Below, one piece after another: positions 1 through 13,400 of a DNA stretch of 64,000 nucleotides. Origin of the DNA: Halichondria panicea (Eukaryota > Porifera > Demospongiae > Suberitida > Halichondriidae). The notes under the pieces are model-generated. The model was given only the letters and a program-made list of their open reading frames with translations. It had not been told where the DNA came from and did not search any database. A program made the position numbers and the translations under genes. The stretch lies in assembly GCF_963675165.1 (NCBI RefSeq), contig NC_087389.1, positions 1,522,001 through 1,586,000 of the forward strand. Reading direction: 5' to 3'. Position 1 is the stretch's first letter, and every line of letters begins with the position of its first letter.

Positions 1-3000
1 CTTGCCCACTTGTGATCCACTCACATAGAGCACACACGGCTTGCCCTGAGGCGTGCCAATGGACACAAACTGGTCTGCCCCTGGATAATAATAAGCAGCA
101 AGTTCTGAAAATTATGTACATGTACGTACATTCCAGATCGATAGAGTGCATGCTTGTAACTTGTATTAAATCAATAATTACGTACTATATAGCTATTTGA
201 TTGATTAAACTCACCATGATAGACGGTGCTGGTCCACACATGCACCCACTCAGTGCCAGCTGGTAGGAACACCCTCACGAACGGTACAAGACCCGTCGGA
301 TCAAAAGCCTGTAGCACTGGTGCCACTAACAACTCTGTACCGAGCATGAACTGATATTTTAGCTCCTCTGACATATCAAACACTTTAGGGTTGCTAGGGA
401 ATACGAGCATCATATGCCTAGCAACTGGCCATCCCTTCTCGGAGGCCTCGTCCATGAGTTGCTGACGGTAGAAGCCCCAGCTCTGGAAGACAACAGCCAT
501 TTTGAAAAAGTGTTGGAGAGTGTCGTTGTCGGAGTTGAACTGCCAGTTCTCCTCTGGTAGAGTACCAAGGTGGGAGCGATAGATAGTGGTGAAGGCAGCC
601 AACTCACACCAGCGGATGAACAACTCCTTGGTCCGAACATACCTACAGGTATTAAAAATGATGATCAAGTCATTTAAGTACCATTTTGTAGTGATTGGCC
701 AACTAGCAACTAACATACAGTTTGCACATAGATCATAGATCTTAGCCTTCTACCCTCAAACAACACTGTCTCACTCCCTCACTTGAATGGTGCCTGGTCA
801 ATGGCAGTGTAGCCTCCAATATCAGAATGAGTACTGGAATAGCCAGAGAGCCCTCCAGTCAGCATCCCTATCACCACGGTACCAAGCCCGTCAAACGAGT
901 CCCATAATACCATCTGATCCCCCAACCAAAATCCACGGCTTGACTTTGGGCTCTGAGTGTTACCACTACGCATGAAGAAGATGACATCGTCGGAATTGCA
1001 AAGAGTTTTATCATTGTTTAGAAATTTACTGGCTTGTTCAATGACTTCAGAATTAAGGTCTGCCCATAGGGAAGGATAGAGGGAGTGGTACTGTGGGCCG
1101 GGGATATTTAAGTCGGTGGAAGGTTTGTAGTTCAGGGGCACGCTCTCACCAAAGTCACACACCCACCCACACACTCCAGTCTCAAGCATGTTCTGTGAGA
1201 GGGTCACTTTCAGTTTCAGTAAATGTCATCCAATCAACGGTACAAAACACACAAGCATAGAAACTGAGTACCTATAATTATATGTAGCTCAAATCTTTCC
1301 AACAAAAATACTTTACTGTCATGCCATGTGATTAAAGCCACAGATAACAAGAGTGTTCTCATAGGTACGTACCTTGGTAATGATGTTTATCATCCAATCA
1401 AATACCTTCTCCTGTGATAAGTCTGCCATGCAGCTGTTGCCATAGCCCGACCAAACGCTCCCATCCTCCAGTTTAATAAAGTAGTCGTTCTTGAGCCCCT
1501 CTTCCAAGTAGTTGTGTGTGAAGGGGGTCCCTCTCTGAGTGACGTTGCTGAACAGAGGGTTGATGTAAGTGAGAGTGCGAATACCCTTCGAGAGGAGGTC
1601 ACCTATCAACTCGGTCCACTTGGGATAGTGGCTACTGTCAACCTGCGAGAATAGAGATATCTAAATAAATAATGCACCTGACTTTAGACCGGGGTTCTTG
1701 AAACTAGCTTGAAATTGTACATGTACATGTACATGTACAGTATAGAATATGGCTGCTGACTCACCTCCCAGTTCCACCACAGTCCAGTTCTCGGGAGATC
1801 TTTCGGACCACTAAACACCCTCTGTCCCGTCCAGTCCTGCAGCCACACCCCCACCACGTCACTAAGGTTACCCCACTGGGACTCCACTTGTGCCAACGTC
1901 TTGTGTACTGCATCTGTGCCACCCTGTAGTCCCAGGACCGCCCCCTGACCCACCCACTGGGGGAGGGGCTTCAGTCGACCCACCACAGAGGTGTACGTTG
2001 TGAGCAGATCGAGAATGGACTTGCCTGTATAGTTATGAGAAGCGTGTTGCTAAAATAAAGCAAAGACCACTTTTGCAGCTGCTGTAAAAATGTCTAACTA
2101 CTCTTATAGCAGCAACCAGAGGAGGTACGACACGCGTGCCTCGATTAGGCTAATTGCCTCTGCAATAAGCTTGAGCGTTACGCCTCGATTATCCGCCCAC
2201 GCTCAACGTTATTGCAGAGGCAATTAGTCTAATCGAGGCATGCATGTCATACCTCCTCTGGGCAGCAACCATAAAACTAACACATACAATCTACGTTCCA
2301 TCATCAAATTATATCTATCAGAGAGAATCATGCCGTATTACTAGAATATTTTGCGGGTGAAAAACCTTTGCGAATAAGCCATCACCAGAACATTTGACCC
2401 TTTGCGATCTAACTATTGCGTTCTGGCAAGGATCGTGTGTATTTACTAGGTTTTGCAGATTTTATTGTTGCGAATTGATCAACCATCGCAAAGTTCGCAA
2501 ATGTTTGATGCTTGCAAAACATTCTAGTAATATGGTAGACTGTACCAATGTGTATCTCATCCCAGAGTCAATGGAGTGCAATTAATCTCGTAACATTTAT
2601 TAATAGTATACAACAGTCAATAACGGTTACCAGTTATTATTTGCCCCTGTATTCCATGGCCAGTGAGCTCTATGGTAACAGTGTCGTTGACCGTCAGATC
2701 GAACACTGTGTAGTCGAGGGAGGTGAGCATCAGACCGTGACTATGACTTGTCACATACTGAGGTACGTACGTATAGGTGGTGTACCAGGACCCACCTGCA
2801 CTCGAGTAACACACGATTTAATGCACGTTCAATTCATCCTAAAGCCTTAGAAGAAAAGAGGTGAATACAGGCTGACGAGTAATTAAGTATGTCATTTCAA
2901 AGAGCTACAAAATGCAGAATAGTAGAAATCAGACTTGATTTATGGAGCTCAAGGATAGCTACCAAACACTTCATTTTACAACAATACAACAATTAACATA

Positions 3001-3618
3001 ACGTAACGTACCTGCTCCTGGTGATAGGGTGTCTAGAATGGTGGTGAATGGTTCCAGTCCCCGGCCCACCCCCTGCTCAGACAGGAACACAGGGAGTCTC
3101 CGCCCCTTCATATTAAACACAGAATACTGGACCCCAAAGCCATAGAACTGCTCGTCCTCCTCACATGCATACGATAGTCTGATCTGATTAAAGTAGTCAT
3201 TTTCTGTCAAGGTAACAGAGAAAAATAACAAATTGTCCTCCATTCCTTTAAACTGAACAATGAAACCCACTTTATCGCACAACATCCCCTGAAGATAAAC
3301 AGAGTCATTGTTCCCAACTTTGGTGATCACTGCTTCCAAACAGACGACCTCAGGGGGTGCATCCGAGAAGATAAAGTTGCCACCTATTTGCAATACCGAG
3401 TCGTTTACTTTAGCAGCTGTGATAAAGTTATTGCTGCTCTTTGGAGAGCTCCAAACAGGTTGCTCTTCTCCACTCTGAGTCACAGTGATGATTGGCAGGT
3501 TGCTCTGGTCGAAATGAATGACAAAGTTGCCAGTTTTGAGGCTGACTGGGGCTGGGTCCTCTGCAAATGTGGGAGCAATCCAGGTGTATAGGAACAGCAA
3601 GAGCAACTTCCAATCCAT
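1..3618 (-). CDS. GH31 sulfoquinovosidase-like glycosidase, secreted or lysosomal (3' end outside window)
   Basis: Seven exons join in frame: 3012-3618, 2631-2795, 1765-2024, 1373-1642, 783-1192, 215-642 and 1-80, giving 740 residues with the stop just off the left edge. The N-terminus (MDWKLLLLFLYTWIAPTFA) is a signal peptide. From memory it aligns end to end with bacterial YihQ: FYGFGVQYSVFNMKG, LGLQGGT, VWLQDW, GWVCDFGE, GFWLGDQ and HSDIGGYT. The predicted nucleophile is Asp447 and the acid/base Asp526. The residues I recall as the sulfoquinovose signature QQRWY have candidates at Gln291, Gln320, Arg336, Trp340/341 and Tyr562, but the Arg-Trp spacing is two residues longer than in E. coli. 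YihQ-type enzymes release sulfoquinovose from plant or algal sulfolipid glycosides. A generic GH31 alpha-glucosidase is the alternative. Confidence 0.85.
2117..2260. mobile_element. MITE, family B copy 1 (CAGAGGAGGTACGACA ends)
   Basis: This 144-bp near-palindromic element lies in intron 2 of the GH31 gene. Its ends are long inverted repeats starting CAGAGGAGGTACGACA on the left and ending TGTCATACCTCCTCTG on the right. The flanking 9-mers agcagcaac and ggcagcaac match at 8 of 9 positions, as expected for a slightly decayed 9-bp target duplication. It has no coding capacity. A second copy with the same ends is at 58705-58817. The 9-bp duplication suggests Mutator-like mobilisation; this is inference. 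Confidence 0.85.
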
Positions 3619-3853
3619 TTTCTAGTCTAGCAGGCATGTGGAGACCACAGTGACCTTTGTCTGCTCATTTATAGTATATGGTCTACCCATACAGCTGATT
3701 TAATGATATTCACAGCACAACAGATGATAACAGATGATTTTACACGTAGAGGGTGGGTGCCTAACAAGCAGCATTATTAGAAATGAGAAATGACCACACA
3801 AATTATATATCAGTTGATAGTTAATAACACGCAACTTTAGTCCACACATGCAC

Positions 3854-6800
3854 TCAGTCCTCCAGCAGAGATTCCCTGAGTCGGTACAGATCTGAGGAGT
3901 GGAAGTTTCTATGTCCTTGAAGCTGGAGTATAGGGTTGGTGGTCAATGTCAGATCATATTCATCCAACATGGTCACTTCGGTTGTTGTCACTTTTGGTGT
4001 TATCGAATGAAATTTTGTTTTTTTCTTCCACGTGTTTATTGCATCTGAAACTTTCTGAAAACATCCACTCGCAAACACAATATGATAGATTAGAATGCAA
4101 CTTGCAACAATCATAACACTCCCAACAAATATAATGTCCAGAATTTCATTCTGAAAAACAACTGTTTTAAAACGATTGGTACGAAACGTGAGCACAAATA
4201 GTTCAGATCCAACATACAGGTTGATATTCATTAGAAAAAATAAATCAATCAGGTTCAATAGTTTATTCTTGAATGGAGCCACAAGAGCTTCAGTGACCGT
4301 TAGCAACAGAAGCAAAACAAAGTGTAGGAATAACACAAGAGAGAAGTACTTAGCTGAAAGGGTGATGGTGAGGACTGTTAAAATCTCAATAAAAAATAGC
4401 CTAAAACCTATCCAAAATCGGAACTTGTCTTTGAACGGAGCTGAGTGGGCATCAATGACAGGCTTCAAGTAGACGTTCAACCTTCCTGCCCTCAGGCCGC
4501 AGAAATATGTTAGTACAAGAGTGAATTGGTAGGTTAAAACAAGGATTCCAAATAATACAGAGAGTAAAATTAAGAAAACATGCCAACCACGAAAGTACAA
4601 TACAGAGCCGTCGAAAAACCAGACAACACGACGAGATGGGTTATCAGAGGAATATGTTTGCAGAATTGCAGGCACGAGAATCAGTGTGATTGTGCGAATT
4701 AGTTTAGCAAACGAAAGGTATACTAGAGTAACAAGCACTCTCACACACGCATTGTTTCCGAACACCTTTTGTAGTCTGCTTGAGTGTTGTGTTGCCACAA
4801 TGATGATTATAACTAGTAGCCATATGTACAATGGAAACACAAACTGCAGTCCAATCTTTACTAGATCATCCATACCGTCGTAGAAACAAACTGGGAAGCC
4901 AAGATCGAGATTCAGCAGTGAAATGAAGACGACAATGAGGCGGGTCGTAGAGTTTCCCACAGTGGTGAGTGTAGTTTCCATCAACTGAGCATAGAACACA
5001 AGCCCGTTGATTGTTCCACCAGTTATAGTAATGTTGAATAGGAACAACGCCATTATCAGGAGAACACCAGCCACAGCGTACATGAGAATGGTGAAGAGAT
5101 AGTAGTTACTGCATTCTCCACAATCTGTCGTACCAAACATTGCACTCAGGCCCTCGGCACAGACCCCACACAGCACCCCCGTCCTTCCCCCCTGGCAAAT
5201 TGAGGCCGGATCGGAAATATTCACATATTCACCAAACTTAAAATCACAGTACCCATAGGGACACGTAGCCACAATGGCCGCCTGCTCAGATCCACCCTCA
5301 GATACCAGACCTATCCACTCCATCTGACGTCTTTGTATTAGCCTAGAAGTTATATTGCACATCACTCCGTTCATTTGGTACAGCTCGTTGCAGTCGCACA
5401 TTCCCGTGGTATTGGAGAGAACAAACCCTGGAGGACAAGGAAGGATGTGGATGGATATTGACATAGTTGTGCTGGAGAAACTATTCTGCAAAATTAGATC
5501 AAGTTTCACAGTTACATTCTCACTGCCAATAATAGTGTACTCCACCCTCTCACACATCCCGCTATTAAACACTTTAAATATATGCTTCTCTTTGTTATCA
5601 AAACAAACACCAATGTCAGGTGGAAGCCTGGTTACCATGACACCATCGACTGGCTGATTTACTCCATCCACCGGGGACAAACTCAACGGAAATACCAGTC
5701 CCGGTAAAACCTCTATACTAGTCGTGTTTAAACACTCGAAAATGTCACTAGATTCGTTACAGAAGCACAATTTCACAGGTGTGGATCGAAACTCATCAAA
5801 GTAGGAGACTGTCTTGTTTGCATACTTGAAATCGAATAACGAACTGTACACGGCCTCTACTTCATTATAAGGCAGCTGAATAATTGAATCACGAAATCCC
5901 CCACAATTGTATAGTGGTCCACCATACAGAGATCTTCCGATCGTTGCTTCATTGTCTATAAAGGTTACATTGAGGTCAAATTCACTCAAATCTTCTTTGC
6001 TGTCAGTAACAAGGGCATTATTGAAAAGTAAGTCTCTTGTGAGTATCTGCACCACACACTGTAAACTCCTGGCAGGCTCGATATATATTGCCCCACCGTT
6101 ATCTTGAGCTTTGTTATTACAAAAGAGGGCATCCACCTTCTCACTCAGGAACAAATAGGAGCCATCGTTCAAGGATAGTGCTGCTCCTGACAACGCTCTG
6201 TTGTCTCGAAATATCAGAGTTCCAAAGAGGTATACATCCGTATTGAATGCTTTAATTGCACTGTTTTGGTTGTTTTGAAAAATACTCGGATTGTCTTTTG
6301 TACCGTTTATGTACACTCCACCAAGATTGATGACTATAGCAGTCCCTGCTGTGCCAGGTTGTTCTTCTGTACGTTGACTAGGCTCAATACAGATTTGATC
6401 TAGATGCAGGTACAGCAAAGGCCTGTAGAAATAGGCGGACTTCTCACTTACAGCAAGAATGCAATCGCAGTCTTCATCGGCTTTGTTTTTGTTCCCAATA
6501 AAGGAAACATTTCGAAATACGATTGTAATTGAAGAAATGTTCTGAGGGCTACTGGAAATCCATACGGCAGCTCCATCAGATGATGTATGGTCCGCCAATA
6601 CCGTGTCTTTGATCAAAATATCGTACTCGTTCGTCACTAGATTGTGAAGCTTTGATAACTGGTTCAAACGTACAAATGAGAATACCAGCAAGATTTGTAT
6701 TCCAGCTCCCCTACTGAATGCATTCAATAAAGAATTGTTTCGGATTAAGCAACCTTGAAATTTGATCAGTGAGCGATTAATTGTGTTCCTCTGTAAGATT

Positions 6801-7741
6801 TTCACACCAGCACCAATACTTCCGAGATTATCAGTAATGTTTGAATTCATCACATTAACTTGAACATTGAAGAAAAGCTGTAGTGTGACAACAGAAAGAC
6901 CTCCAGCCCCTCCCAGAGGAAATGGCTCCAGTTTGCTATCTTCTACGAATGAGCGAAGATTATTTGCGTTTATCAAGTCATTGGGATACAAGTTTGTGTT
7001 GTTAGCAAACACAGAGTTTTGAATAGTCACAAAGTGGTCAACAACAGGCGTAGCTGCAGTGACATTCTGATCACCTGATGTATTATTCGGGTCCTGATAA
7101 TCTTCATCAACAAAATAGACCATCATTCCACCACCAGACTGAGCAAAACCATCTGACACCGTTATGTTCCGATCACCGTTATTATTGGTATTAGAATGGT
7201 GTATAGTTAATCGGTCAAACACTGAATTACCAAACACATTGACACTAAGAATAGCATAGCCCCAATAGTTCACAACCTCAATATTCTCTAAACTCACATT
7301 CCAGCAACTGTTGAGTAAGATTACAGCTTGAAGAGAGGGGCCGCTGTATATTAGAGGAACTCCGTTGATTGTGTAAGATTCGTTTGTTATTACTCCACCA
7401 CAGCCAACAAATACAACATCTTTTATAATCAGTCCCAAGATATTCCGAAACCCAAATCCTGTGCGAACATTAGCATCACCTGATCCCGATCCCGTGCACT
7501 CTACAGTAGCTGGCCCAATAATTGAGACGTTGACTAAGTCTCTGACCAAACAAAATTTACCTGGCTGTATTGGGTATGTAATGTTTCTAAGATTGAGGGT
7601 GATATCCGAGGAGAGGGTATTGTTGCCACAGAGATACGTCTTAAGTTCCTCTACACTGTTGACGTCGACATTGTTTGCTTGAGCTTGAGAGCTAGCTAGA
7701 ACTAGCAAAAAAAGTAAAACTAAATCAATCTTCGTGATCAT
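3854..7741 (-). CDS. Intronless beta-helix ectodomain multi-pass membrane protein
   Basis: A single open exon encodes 1295 residues. I start at the internal Met (7741) because MITKIDLVLLFLLVLASS is a clean signal peptide; the upstream Met would add 16 residues ahead of it. Roughly residues 25-760 are Asn-rich, with repeated short strands and many N-glycosylation sequons, like a right-handed parallel beta-helix (pectin-lyase-like). A Cys-rich stretch follows (CPPGFV, CDCNE, CPYGYCDF, GVLCGVCAEG, CGECSNYY). The last ~400 residues hold about eight hydrophobic helices and a cytoplasmic tail. I associate this architecture with large sponge and choanoflagellate families of unknown function. The lack of introns is unlike most neighbours. 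Ligand and signalling are unknown. Confidence 0.85.
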   Translation of the reverse strand: MITKIDLVLLFLLVLASSQAQANNVDVNSVEELKTYLCGNNTLSSDITLNLRNITYPIQPGKFCLVRDLVNVSIIGPATVECTGSGSGDANVRTGFGFRNILGLIIKDVVFVGCGGVITNESYTINGVPLIYSGPSLQAVILLNSCWNVSLENIEVVNYWGYAILSVNVFGNSVFDRLTIHHSNTNNNGDRNITVSDGFAQSGGGMMVYFVDEDYQDPNNTSGDQNVTAATPVVDHFVTIQNSVFANNTNLYPNDLINANNLRSFVEDSKLEPFPLGGAGGLSVVTLQLFFNVQVNVMNSNITDNLGSIGAGVKILQRNTINRSLIKFQGCLIRNNSLLNAFSRGAGIQILLVFSFVRLNQLSKLHNLVTNEYDILIKDTVLADHTSSDGAAVWISSSPQNISSITIVFRNVSFIGNKNKADEDCDCILAVSEKSAYFYRPLLYLHLDQICIEPSQRTEEQPGTAGTAIVINLGGVYINGTKDNPSIFQNNQNSAIKAFNTDVYLFGTLIFRDNRALSGAALSLNDGSYLFLSEKVDALFCNNKAQDNGGAIYIEPARSLQCVVQILTRDLLFNNALVTDSKEDLSEFDLNVTFIDNEATIGRSLYGGPLYNCGGFRDSIIQLPYNEVEAVYSSLFDFKYANKTVSYFDEFRSTPVKLCFCNESSDIFECLNTTSIEVLPGLVFPLSLSPVDGVNQPVDGVMVTRLPPDIGVCFDNKEKHIFKVFNSGMCERVEYTIIGSENVTVKLDLILQNSFSSTTMSISIHILPCPPGFVLSNTTGMCDCNELYQMNGVMCNITSRLIQRRQMEWIGLVSEGGSEQAAIVATCPYGYCDFKFGEYVNISDPASICQGGRTGVLCGVCAEGLSAMFGTTDCGECSNYYLFTILMYAVAGVLLIMALFLFNITITGGTINGLVFYAQLMETTLTTVGNSTTRLIVVFISLLNLDLGFPVCFYDGMDDLVKIGLQFVFPLYIWLLVIIIIVATQHSSRLQKVFGNNACVRVLVTLVYLSFAKLIRTITLILVPAILQTYSSDNPSRRVVWFFDGSVLYFRGWHVFLILLSVLFGILVLTYQFTLVLTYFCGLRAGRLNVYLKPVIDAHSAPFKDKFRFWIGFRLFFIEILTVLTITLSAKYFSLVLFLHFVLLLLLTVTEALVAPFKNKLLNLIDLFFLMNINLYVGSELFVLTFRTNRFKTVVFQNEILDIIFVGSVMIVASCILIYHIVFASGCFQKVSDAINTWKKKTKFHSITPKVTTTEVTMLDEYDLTLTTNPILQLQGHRNFHSSDLYRLRESLLED

Positions 7742-8135
7742 GGCTAGCTCTATTATTATCGATATCGCATTGACGAGCACATGACACATGACAGATCTAC
7801 TACTATAGTCTATGGTACAATATACGACATGTAGATAACTAAATATGGCAATGAATGAGACAATATACTATAGTAAATTGTCTCATTCATTATAGACTCT
7901 ATAACGTGAACCACAGGACCAAGCACTGCTTGAAGCAGTGAGCAAGCAATGATATTGCATGCATGCAATGCATGTGTATCAATACAGCAAAATTACAAAT
8001 TATAAGTAGATCTACACAGGCACCTACCAGCTATAACTCACTTATCTGAACCACTCTCCAGCTCCATTGTTGATGTGTGGGAGGGTCTAGAAAGGTGTAC
8101 TTTGCAGCAAAGGTCAATGGTTTTATGAATGCAGC
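7742..8135. promoter_or_regulatory. Shared head-to-head intergenic region, beta-helix gene / CDC123
   Basis: This 394-bp spacer separates two divergent start codons and must hold both promoters and 5' UTRs. It contains a perfect 15-bp inverted repeat (aatgaatgagacaat at 7850-7864 and its complement at 7877-7891) with a 12-bp loop, and the short palindrome cactgcttgaagcagtg near 7924. No TATA or initiator assignment is made. Confidence 0.5.
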
Positions 8136-10328
<2,193 letters not shown>

Positions 10329-10498
10329 ACATTAATTTTCATAATTATTTTCATCAGAACAATATTCATATACCGGTATTCAGCCATCACAATAAACTCT
10401 GTTGTTCACGTTGTCAAGGGTGAATCTGAATGTGAAAGTAAAAACTGAGCACAACATCAACCTAGGGCACACTCAACAAACAAACAAGAATCAATCGA

Positions 10499-13400
10499 TC
10501 ATAAATCAGTAATCTCCTCAAAAATGCCTGGGTAAGTCTTCCATATTTTCCTGACTAGTTCATGGTCAGGTGTACCCTCTGCGTTCTCCTCTTTGGCTAT
10601 TCTGTTGAGACTGGTCACTATGTCGTGCTGTCGGTGTTTGTGCTCAGAGTAGTCGGTCGTTGCTACTATTCGAAACAACAGCTCCAAGTAGTGTACCCTC
10701 GGCTGTGTGTGTGTGTATAGGGGAGGGGGTGTTATCAGTATACCAGATAGTTATGTAATAGATCCCACTTTTCATTGGCTAGCTAACTAGACCTACATGT
10801 AGCAACAATATCATTTGTATCCTCAAGCAATCCATACCGAAAACTACTCATAAACACACTCAAGTGGGATCTAGTTATGTGCTAACTAATTTCAATAGCT
10901 ATTTAAGAGTAGTGTGTCTACATTATGGTAGGAGTCGTAAACTACAAACCTTACCTCATCTTCTGGGCCAAAGTCAGCGAGTTGCCTGGAGACAATATCA
11001 ATGAGGACCATAAGGTCAGTGGTATAGAAGAGTCCTGACGTGTCCGTGTGAGAGAACAGGTCGAGCAGGAACTTGGTCATAGAGTCTGGACAGCACGGGG
11101 TGGAGATTGCCACTGGGTCCTCTGTAAGGGAAGGGGAGGGGTATACTTTACGAAGGTGAACACTCACTTGTAGGTACAGTGAATGCTATTTTCAGAATAG
11201 TTAAGGTAGTAGCACATGTATGGTTATAATACCTCCTCTGTTGACGAGGAACATGAGCTTCTCACTAAAGTTCCGAGGGTTAGAGCATTTTCGGATCGCC
11301 TTCATCACCAGGTTAGTCGATGGATCTGCAGACAGAGTGAACACAACAGCATGACAAAAATTCCAAACTCGAGCAATGAGCACTCAAAATAAGTAGTAAC
11401 TCCCACACACCTGGAAAATGCTGATTGAAGGCTAGTATCACATTGAGGAAGGCATCAGAGACCCTCTCGTCCTCGTCCTCTGGCAGGGGGTGCTCTATGG
11501 TGTCCAGCAGGAACAGTATATACTCCTCACTCCACTGGTCTGAAATGTCAGATAGTCAAAATGATATAATTGTATATTCATGATATATTCATAATTATGA
11601 TACCAGGAACTCTTGATGATACCATTCGAAAGGTCTCTTTCATAAAATTGTTGAAATTGGATCCACACAATTTAAGAGCTGAAAGAGATTGATTATAAAC
11701 GGGTATATCTTTCGTTGGTCCAATTTCCAATTTTTAAATATCTGAAAGCTGAAAGATACTTTTTGAATGATGCTAAAATTTGGTAGGGGCCATAATTTGC
11801 CAGTTTTTGGCCTTGGAACATAGGCGCAGCTATAATCCATGGTATGTCACATGGTCCAGTGCACACAGAATGTTACTATTGTCATGTGATAATGCTGCAA
11901 CTATAACTCCTGCAGCTAGTAGCTCACCATAGACGGGCAGTGGCACGGCCTCCCCAGTAGAGAAGATCATGGTAGAGACAGTACACGAGTAGAGGGTCTT
12001 CTGGATCTCTGTGGGGGGCGTTGGACAATTTGACTAATTACCCCCAGTAGGGGACACCTACACTTGATCACAGTGTATGCATACTCTATTACATAATACG
12101 CATTTGCTTAGCATAAGGTTTCATTATTAGGAGTACAAATTGCCCAAGACTTGGGTCTCCTAATTCACCCACACATTATCACACAATCTGCCCTATAGAG
12201 TCTACACTGACTGTAAACAGAGATCATTATTACACAATATCCACTCACGCTTCAGGTCCTGCTGTATGTCCCTGCCCAGTTCGTTGGGGAGTACAGAGGA
12301 GAGGAGAACGGCCACCACCGTCTGGTCCAGTCCACACAACATCCCAAACACCTTGAGCAGGAGCAGCCGGATACAGATACGGGGCTCCTACAGGGAGGGG
12401 GGGGGGGGGGGTAATGTAGCGCAACTACGTACATATAGGTCTGTAATGTCTAACTACAAATTCTTAACGGTGTTCTATACATTTTAACACATTACTCAAA
12501 AGGGTTACCATTTGGTAGTAGGTAATGAGAGTGAGTACATTCTCGTACTTGTCCTCCTCCACAGCTGCTTTAGACACGTCAGGATTAGCATCACACTGCA
12601 GTGAAGGGGATTAAGCACGGTCATTGAGTGTACAATACAATAATAAGTGAGCACACAATGTGTACACATACCGTCTATTGTTGTCACCCTATAGGTATAT
12701 ATAGTAGTATACTAGTAGCTAGTGTGACTAGTATAACACAGCCCCTAAAAGTTGTGTTAGCAGGCCACCTTTATTACAGCCACTGTTGGTTTGCCCCAGG
12801 ATAAAAAACAGATTTCGCTATACAAAGAAAAAACAAATGTGGCTAGCAAACATACACACTAAGTAGAACCAGCATACATTCACACACCCATGCAGCAGTA
12901 CGCAGACTCCCCCTCTTACCAGTAGCTGTAGAAGCTCTTCCATGATGTCCACGATGGCTTGCTGATCGTCATGTACTGCCCACCCTCGTTGCTGCGAGTC
13001 GTTCTTGCACTCTGTGATCTCAAAAAAGATGTCTCTCAGTCTCACCAGGTCAGAGCTGGCCTCCGCCTTCCTTGTCGCAGATGGAGACTTCTCAACCTAT
13101 GTAGAAAATGTGAACCATGGGATTAGTAGCAAAATCAATATTGGTGCTGATGTACAGTACGTACTTATAGTGTATAAGCATAGATATATGGTATAAGTGT
13201 GGGAAGTCAATTCCATTAGGACCCTTCAAAACTGGGGGACCCCACATGGCTTTGAACACATGCATTAGAGGACACTGACAGACACACACCTGAGATTCCT
13301 GCACTGCTGTCATAAGACCATCCACCATCTCAGCACACACGGGCACCTTCTCCTTCAAGAACTCCAGCACACCAGTCACAGCGAGGAGAGTCTTACGATA

